DNA from: Alphaproteobacteria bacterium
GTDB lineage: Bacteria; Pseudomonadota; Alphaproteobacteria; Micropepsales; Micropepsaceae
NCBI GenBank assembly: GCA_019242395.1
Contig: JAFAVP010000137.1
Location: forward strand, 1-43,572
Reading direction: 5' to 3'
DNA length: 43,572 nucleotides
The stretch's first letter is position 1, and each line of letters begins with the position of its first letter. The position numbers and the translations under genes are program-made. Positions 38,491 through 43,572 of the stretch are shown in pieces. The notes beneath the pieces are model-generated. The model was not told the DNA's origin. It searched no databases and was given only the letters and a program-made list of their open reading frames with translations.

Positions 38491-40911
38491 ATGTCAGATG
38501 AAGTTGTGAGTAAGAGTGAAACGGGCGGCCATCTGGCGCCAGTGCTTCCGCTGCGCGATATCGTTGTGTTTCCCCATATGATCGTTCCTCTCTTTGTGGG
38601 CCGGGAGAAGTCCGTTCGCGCGCTCGAAGAGGTCATGAACGATGAAAAACAGATTTTGTTGCTAACCCAAAAGAATGCTGCCGACGACGATCCTGCCGCC
38701 GATGGCCTGCATCGCGTAGGCACACTGGCGACGGTGTTGCAGCTTCTAAAGTTGCCCGATCAAACCGTTCGCGTCTTGGTAGAGGGAAAGAGCCGCGCCA
38801 GGGTGACCGGTTTTGTGCCTCGCACCGATTTTTTTCAGGCGGTGATTGAAAAGATCGGAGATACCGGGGGAGAGGTTCGCGAAACCGAGGCATTGATCCG
38901 CTCAGTCAAGTCGAATTTCGAGAACTACATCAAATTGAATAAGAAGGTACCGGCGGAGACGCTCGCGAGCGTGGCGCAGATCGACGATCCTGCAAAGCTC
39001 GCCGATACGGTTGCCTCGCATCTTTCAGTAAAGATCGCTGACCGCCAGGCGCTGCTCGAAACATTAAATGCTAGCGAGCGCCTGGAGAAAGTTCTTGGAC
39101 TGATCGAGGGCGAGATCGGCGTTCTTCAGGTCGAACGCAAGATTCGCACCCGCGTGAAGCGTCAGATGGAGAAGACGCAGCGCGAATACTATTTGAACGA
39201 GCAGCTGAAGGCCATCCAAAAGGAACTGGGCGAGGGCGAGGAGGGCCGCGACGAGCTCAACGAGCTTGAGGAGCGCATTCGCAAGACGAAGCTTTCCAAG
39301 GAGGCGCGCGAAAAGGCGGGCGCTGAGTTGAAGAAACTGCGCAGCATGAGCCCCATGTCTGCGGAAGCGACGGTCGTGCGCAATTACCTCGATTGGCTGC
39401 TATCGCTGCCTTGGGGCAAGAAGTCGAAGGTCAAGAAGGATCTCAAACTCGCCGAGGACATCCTCAACGAGGATCACTACGGCCTTGAGAAAGTGAAGGA
39501 ACGAATTCTCGAATATCTCGCCGTGCAGCAACGCGCCGGCAAGATGAAGGGGCCGATCCTTTGCCTGGTGGGGCCTCCCGGTGTTGGTAAGACTTCACTG
39601 GGAAAATCCATCGCGCGGGCAACCGGCAGGGAGTTCGTCCGCATGAGTCTCGGCGGTGTGCGAGACGAAGCGGAAATTCGCGGCCACCGCCGTACCTATA
39701 TCGGCTCGATGCCGGGCAAGATCATCCAGTCGATGAAGAAGGCAAAGGCCGCCAACCCTCTCTTCCTGCTCGATGAAATCGACAAGTTGGGTGCCGACTG
39801 GCGCGGCGATCCCTCGAGCGCTCTGCTGGAAGTGCTGGATCCTGAGCAGAACCACACTTTCAACGATCATTATTTGGAAGTGGACTTCGACCTTTCCGAC
39901 GTAATGTTCATCACCACGGCCAACACGCTGCACATGCCGCAGCCTTTGATGGACCGCATGGAGATCATTCGCATTCCTGGCTACACCGAGGATGAGAAGG
40001 TCGAAATCGCCAAGCGCCACCTGATTCCAAAGGAAACGGCGGCGCACGGGCTTAAGCCGGAGGAGTGGAGGATTACCGATGAGGCCCTTCGGCATCTGAT
40101 ACGATACTACACGCGCGAGGCTGGCGTGCGGAACCTGGAAAGGGAAATTGCGACGCTCACGCGGAAGGCTGTGAAGGAGATCGTGTCAGGAAAGGCCACC
40201 GCCATAGAGGTTACGCCTGAGAACCTGGGTGCCTATGCCGGCGTGAGGAAATTCCGCTATGGGGAGATGGAGAGCGAGGACCAGGTCGGCGTGGTGACGG
40301 GCCTTGCCTGGACGGAAGTTGGTGGCGAAACGCTTCAGATAGAGTCCGTTATGCTGCCGGGCAAGGGCCGGATGCAGACGACGGGCAAGCTCGGCGACGT
40401 CATGAAAGAATCGATCGATGCAGCGCGCTCCTATGTGCGCTCTAAGGCCACGAGTTTCGGCATCAAGCCTCCGACGTTCGACAACAAGGATATTCACGTG
40501 CACGTTCCGGAAGGCGCGACGCCCAAGGACGGACCGTCGGCTGGCGTGGCGATGGCGACATCGATCATCTCCGTCATCACCGGCATTCCCGTGCGACGCG
40601 ACGTGGCGATGACCGGCGAGGTGACCTTGCGCGGCAGGGTACTGCCGATCGGCGGGCTCAAGGAGAAGCTGCTTGCAGCCCTCCGTGCCGGGCTCAAGAC
40701 CGTGATCATTCCGGCGGACAATGAGAAAGACTTGGCCGACATCCCGGAGAACGTGAAGTCCGGGCTGACTATCGTGCCGGTCAAGAACGTGGAAGAGGTG
40801 CTGAAGGTCGCGCTGGCGCGGGAACCGGAGCCCATCAATTGGGAAGACCCGGAGCTCGTGCCCCCACCGGCAGTCCGCCCACCGGAGAGCGATCCCGTCG
40901 TCACCCACTGA
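38491..40911 (+). CDS. lon: Endopeptidase La (Lon protease)
   Basis: [96 protein letters not shown] (catalytic Ser). Confidence 0.99.
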   Translation: MSDEVVSKSETGGHLAPVLPLRDIVVFPHMIVPLFVGREKSVRALEEVMNDEKQILLLTQKNAADDDPAADGLHRVGTLATVLQLLKLPDQTVRVLVEGKSRARVTGFVPRTDFFQAVIEKIGDTGGEVRETEALIRSVKSNFENYIKLNKKVPAETLASVAQIDDPAKLADTVASHLSVKIADRQALLETLNASERLEKVLGLIEGEIGVLQVERKIRTRVKRQMEKTQREYYLNEQLKAIQKELGEGEEGRDELNELEERIRKTKLSKEAREKAGAELKKLRSMSPMSAEATVVRNYLDWLLSLPWGKKSKVKKDLKLAEDILNEDHYGLEKVKERILEYLAVQQRAGKMKGPILCLVGPPGVGKTSLGKSIARATGREFVRMSLGGVRDEAEIRGHRRTYIGSMPGKIIQSMKKAKAANPLFLLDEIDKLGADWRGDPSSALLEVLDPEQNHTFNDHYLEVDFDLSDVMFITTANTLHMPQPLMDRMEIIRIPGYTEDEKVEIAKRHLIPKETAAHGLKPEEWRITDEALRHLIRYYTREAGVRNLEREIATLTRKAVKEIVSGKATAIEVTPENLGAYAGVRKFRYGEMESEDQVGVVTGLAWTEVGGETLQIESVMLPGKGRMQTTGKLGDVMKESIDAARSYVRSKATSFGIKPPTFDNKDIHVHVPEGATPKDGPSAGVAMATSIISVITGIPVRRDVAMTGEVTLRGRVLPIGGLKEKLLAALRAGLKTVIIPADNEKDLADIPENVKSGLTIVPVKNVEEVLKVALAREPEPINWEDPELVPPPAVRPPESDPVVTH

Positions 40912-40932
40912 ACGGCGAACGGGACCGAGAAG

Positions 40933-40956
40933 GGCCGCCCACTGGCGGCCTTTTTC
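40933..40956 (+). terminator. Intrinsic terminator after lon
   Basis: GGCCGCC-CACT-GGCGGCC-TTTTTC, perfect 7-bp stem plus T-run. Confidence 0.9.
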
Positions 40957-41030
40957 TTTGCGTCTCAATTGCTTGTGGTGCGGGGGAGGGCTGCGGCCCA
41001 GGAAAACCGCTGATTCGCTGGATTTCTGCT

Positions 41031-41059
41031 TTGACGGCGGGAGAGCACCCCCCTACATT
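41031..41059 (+). promoter_or_regulatory. Sigma70-type promoter for the HU gene
   Basis: TTGACG - 17 nt - TACATT, about 35 nt before the HU ATG and downstream of the lon terminator. Confidence 0.7.
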
Positions 41060-41093
41060 CGAGTTCCGGACTCGCCCAAAGGAGCCTTCCCTC

Positions 41094-41369
41094 ATGAACA
41101 AGAACGAGCTTACGCAGCAGGTGTCGGAACGCGCCGGTGTTGGCAAGAATGAAGCTGCGAAGGCTGTCGATGCCGTCTTTGATGTCATTCAGGAAGCGTT
41201 GCGAGCTGGCGACGAGGTACGGCTCACCGGGTTCGGGGTTTTCGCCGTCTCCTCCCGTGCGGGTGGCAAGGGCCGCAATCCGCAGACCGGAGAAGAAATC
41301 ACCATCAAGCCATCCAAGCAGCCGCGCTTTCGCCCCGGCAAGCAGCTGAAGGATTCCCTCAACGGCTGA
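41094..41369 (+). CDS. hup: HU family DNA-binding protein
   Basis: MNKNELTQQVSERAGVGKNEAAKAVDAVFDVIQEALRAGDEVRLTGFGVFAVSSRAGGKGRNPQTGEEITIKPSKQPRFRPGKQLKDSLNG. ATG at 41094; the listed ORF start at 40839 overlaps lon and its terminator. Confidence 0.98.
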   Translation: MNKNELTQQVSERAGVGKNEAAKAVDAVFDVIQEALRAGDEVRLTGFGVFAVSSRAGGKGRNPQTGEEITIKPSKQPRFRPGKQLKDSLNG

Positions 41370-41408
41370 GGGGCGCCGCGGCGCAACATCTGCTAGCCTT
41401 GACATACC

Positions 41409-41484
41409 GGGCGGTTAGCTCAGCCGGTAGAGCACATCGTTTACACCGATGGGGTCGGCGGTTCGAACCCGTCACCGCCCACCA
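41409..41484 (+). tRNA. tRNA-Val (TAC)
   Basis: GGGCGGTTAGCTCAGCCGGTAGAGCACATCGTTTACACCGATGGGGTCGGCGGTTCGAACCCGTCACCGCCCACCA; loop TTTACAC, encoded CCA. Confidence 0.97.
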
Positions 41485-41967
41485 ATTGCGTCAATGGTTT
41501 AGGCGACAATGCGCGTTCGCGCTGTAATCGCCTTTTCCATTTTCCCAATCCCTTCCCAATCAACCTTCCGGCCTATAGGTGTGAATCGCGCCACCTTGCC
41601 GAACACACACATCTCCATTGGCGGCTAAGGGTAGCGTGGCAGCACTGACTTTATGGGTTTCAGGCGAAACGCCTGGAGGGCGGCGCTTTCTTCAAACGAG
41701 CAGCTAGTTATTGCCAGCCTCAACGGCACTCGCCCACCGGTCGTGAGTATTCGTGTCAGTTGCTTCCGCTGCCTTTTGTCCCTGCTCGTTGCGCGTGGGC
41801 GAGATACTCCTTTGTTTTTGCCAACGCAGACCGGCGGTAGGAGTGCGCCACCGTGGTGCGTTTCCTGAAAAGATTTTCAGCAAAGGCGTAGCAATTCCAT
41901 CATTTGCAAGTGCGCAGAGCCACAACCTTCAGGCACAAGGCTGGTGCGCAACAACGAGGGGGTATCT

Positions 41968-42531
41968 GTGAAGGGCTTTGTCGCAATAACAGCATTGATC
42001 CTGCTTGCCGCCGGTCAGGCCGCATCAAAGGAGAAAATCGTCAACGGAAATTTCGAGGCCGGGAATACAGGCTTCAGCACCGAATACACGTTTGTAGATA
42101 CCTGCGGCCAGTTCGGCGCGTACATGATAGCCGTCGATCCACACGCCGTCTGTGACGCTTGGCCCGACATGTCGGATCATACTTCGGGCGCTGGGCTGAT
42201 GATGATTGTGGACGGGGCTACGACAGAGGGCACTTCCATCTGGTCGGAAACCGTCAAGGTTCAGCCGGGGCAGACCTATAACTTTGGGTATTGGGCAGCG
42301 ACTATTGACGGGCCTTTTGGTGCCGCTCTCCAAGTCTACATCAACGGTGTGCCAGTGGGCGACCTTCTCACCTTACCCGCTCAGTACGACGGAAAGTGGT
42401 ACCACGCGAAGCTGCAATGGACCGCCGGATCGAAGCGTCGCGCGACTATCACGCTTGTCGATACCGTCACCGAAGGCGCAAACGGAAACGACTTTGTCCT
42501 CGACGATCTGTCGTTAAAACCGGCAAAGTAG
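41968..42531 (+). CDS. Uncharacterised exported protein, carbohydrate-binding-like fold suspected
   Basis: GTG start preceded by GAGGGGG; signal peptide VKGFVAITALILLAAGQAAS; KIVNGNFEAGNTGF..., WSETVKVQPGQTYNFGYWAATID, NDFVLDDLSLKPAK, resembling NGNFE...DDLSL galactose-binding-like modules. Confidence 0.7.
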   Translation: MKGFVAITALILLAAGQAASKEKIVNGNFEAGNTGFSTEYTFVDTCGQFGAYMIAVDPHAVCDAWPDMSDHTSGAGLMMIVDGATTEGTSIWSETVKVQPGQTYNFGYWAATIDGPFGAALQVYINGVPVGDLLTLPAQYDGKWYHAKLQWTAGSKRRATITLVDTVTEGANGNDFVLDDLSLKPAK

Positions 42532-42652
42532 GCACTTCTACTAACAAGTCCGCAAAGCGACACGGGCCGGGGACGTTCGGTTTTCGGGACCGCTCGCCTT
42601 TACCGGCCCGCCGCGAGCTTTGTTGGAGGTGTTGCGGTGTTCACTGCCGAGC

Positions 42653-42868
42653 CTAGCTGGTATGTACCTCCGGCGAACACTTCCTCTCTCGCCGAAGGTG
42701 CTTCGCTTCAACCGAATTGGAGACGACGCCCGCGCCCCAAAGGAAGGCGTCCAGGTCATCGGCATGGTATCGCGGATCGCGGCCTAGCGCGGCGGAGTAG
42801 CGCGGCCCGATGCCAAGCTGACGCCACTTGGCAGGCATAGCGCCTACCTTCGGGTTGAAACCGATCAT
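42653..42868 (-). pseudogene. Truncated excisionase/AlpA-like helix-turn-helix protein
   Basis: MIGFNPKVGAMPAKWRQLGIGPRYSAALGRDPRYHADDLDAFLWG; the KWR-x-LGIGPRY...YHADDLDAFL half is typical of excisionase-type HTH proteins, with no recognisable N-terminal helix. Confidence 0.5.
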
Positions 42869-42958
42869 CCGGGCGAGCCTTAAGCCTCAATGTCGAGCGG
42901 CGGGTCATTACGCTCGCACACATTGACGCTACGTGCTCGCGCGTGGCGAAGTACGGGG

Positions 42959-43384
42959 ATGGCTTCCATTGTCCGGCTGCTTCCCATTCTGCTTCTCGCC
43001 GCCTGCGCCGGGCATACGCCGGCGCCGCGGCATGAGGAGCCGGAGTTCCGGCCGGTGCGCAGCATTCTGGAGGTGTACGATTTCAATCTCGACGGAACGG
43101 TCACCCGCGCGGAGATGGAGCAGGGCCTGCATGCCGATTTCGCCAAGGCCGATGCAAAACACACCGGCTGCCTCGACGCCGAGGAAGCCCGCGCGGTGAA
43201 CGAACAGCGCTGGCAGCAGGATCAATCCACCTACTCGCCGCTGGTCGACTTCAAGGGCGATGGCTGCATCGATTTCGACGAATTCGCCGCCACGGTCCAT
43301 TCGCTGTTCGATCAGATGGACGCCAACGGCGACGGCAAAGTCGACGCGAAGGAACTCCGTCCCGCCCATAGGCGCGAGCGTTAG
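42959..43384 (+). CDS. EF-hand domain lipoprotein
   Basis: Lipobox LLLAAC; loops DFNLDGTVTRAE, DAKHTGCLDAEE, DFKGDGCIDFDE, DANGDGKVDAKE. Confidence 0.85.
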   Translation: MASIVRLLPILLLAACAGHTPAPRHEEPEFRPVRSILEVYDFNLDGTVTRAEMEQGLHADFAKADAKHTGCLDAEEARAVNEQRWQQDQSTYSPLVDFKGDGCIDFDEFAATVHSLFDQMDANGDGKVDAKELRPAHRRER

Positions 43385-43397
43385 AGCCAAGTCCTGT

Positions 43398-43572
43398 CTA
43401 GCCAGCCGAAAATTCGTTGGCCAAACGATCTCTCGCTTGCTTCCAAGCTATGGCTTCAGGGCGGCGCATGAGGCTCTTCCACGCGCCTAACTTTCCAAGA
43501 TCGGCCGGTGTGTCCGGCGAGAATTGAAGGGCGAACAAAGCCCAGTTGCGGTTGACGAAGCCCCGGTGGAGC
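43398..43572 (-). CDS. C-terminus of an unidentified protein cut by window end
   Basis: Minus frame LHRGFVNRNWALFALQFSPDTPADLGKLGAWKSLMRRPEAIAWKQARDRLANEFSAG* is open to the window edge. Confidence 0.5.
   Translation of the reverse strand, partial: LHRGFVNRNWALFALQFSPDTPADLGKLGAWKSLMRRPEAIAWKQARDRLANEFSAG

Noticed and set aside
40186-40968. 260-aa minus-strand ORF antisense to lon 3' end
   Set aside because: Opposes the Lon catalytic domain and spans the lon terminator; shadow ORF.
40839-41093. N-terminal extension of HU in the ORF track
   Set aside because: Overlaps the lon 3' end, a perfect intrinsic terminator and a sigma70 promoter; HU starts at 41094.
41399-41404. TTGACA just before tRNA-Val, promoter-like
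   Set aside because: Only 4 nt upstream of the tRNA, so initiation would fall inside it; no matching -10.
41499-41618. 39-aa minus-strand ORF beside tRNA-Val (MEMCVFGKVARFTPIGRKVDWEGIGKMEKAITARTRIVA) as an integrase tail
   Set aside because: Position is suggestive but no tyrosine-recombinase motif is visible and it is too short to assign.
41661-41675. CAGGCG-AAA-CGCCTG hairpin after tRNA-Val
   Set aside because: Strong small hairpin but no T-run; cannot be called a terminator and is plausible by chance.

Overview
The 43.6 kb window is GC-rich and looks alphaproteobacterial, based on gene order and protein families (tig-clpP-clpX-lon-HU, glnB-glnA). It is mostly densely packed chromosomal genes. 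From left to right: a partial acyl-CoA dehydrogenase (-); an exported two-lobed aspartyl protease with a PDZ domain (-); a BtuF/C/D-like B12 or iron-chelate ABC importer overlapping a PPK2-family polyphosphate kinase (+); a sulfate import operon (-) running porin, sulfate-binding protein, CysT, CysW, CysA, TauE/SafE, preceded by an Rrf2 regulator with four clustered cysteines; tRNA-Arg(CCT); a sulfotransferase; NUDIX; FKBP; a GH17-GT2 beta-glucan synthase; a FAD oxidoreductase; a Sua5-like protein; MscS; glnA and glnB; a (+) run of aminotransferase, thiolase-like protein, an uncharacterised membrane-anchored protein, histidine phosphatase, amidase, Nnr and GNAT; a TPR-sulfotransferase; an uncharacterised secreted protein; tRNA-Leu(TAG); tig, clpP, clpX, lon, HU; tRNA-Val(TAC); a small accessory patch with an exported protein and a truncated excisionase-like HTH; and an EF-hand lipoprotein. 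I see no CRISPR array, intact prophage, IS element or recognisable defence system. The best lead is the porin-led sulfate operon with the Rrf2 regulator: similar CTA...TAG dyads overlap predicted promoters of both the operon and the regulator gene. Other leads are gene debris beside two of the three tRNA genes, a bilobal aspartyl protease, and several uncharacterised exported proteins. All assignments come from reading the sequence; no database search was run.
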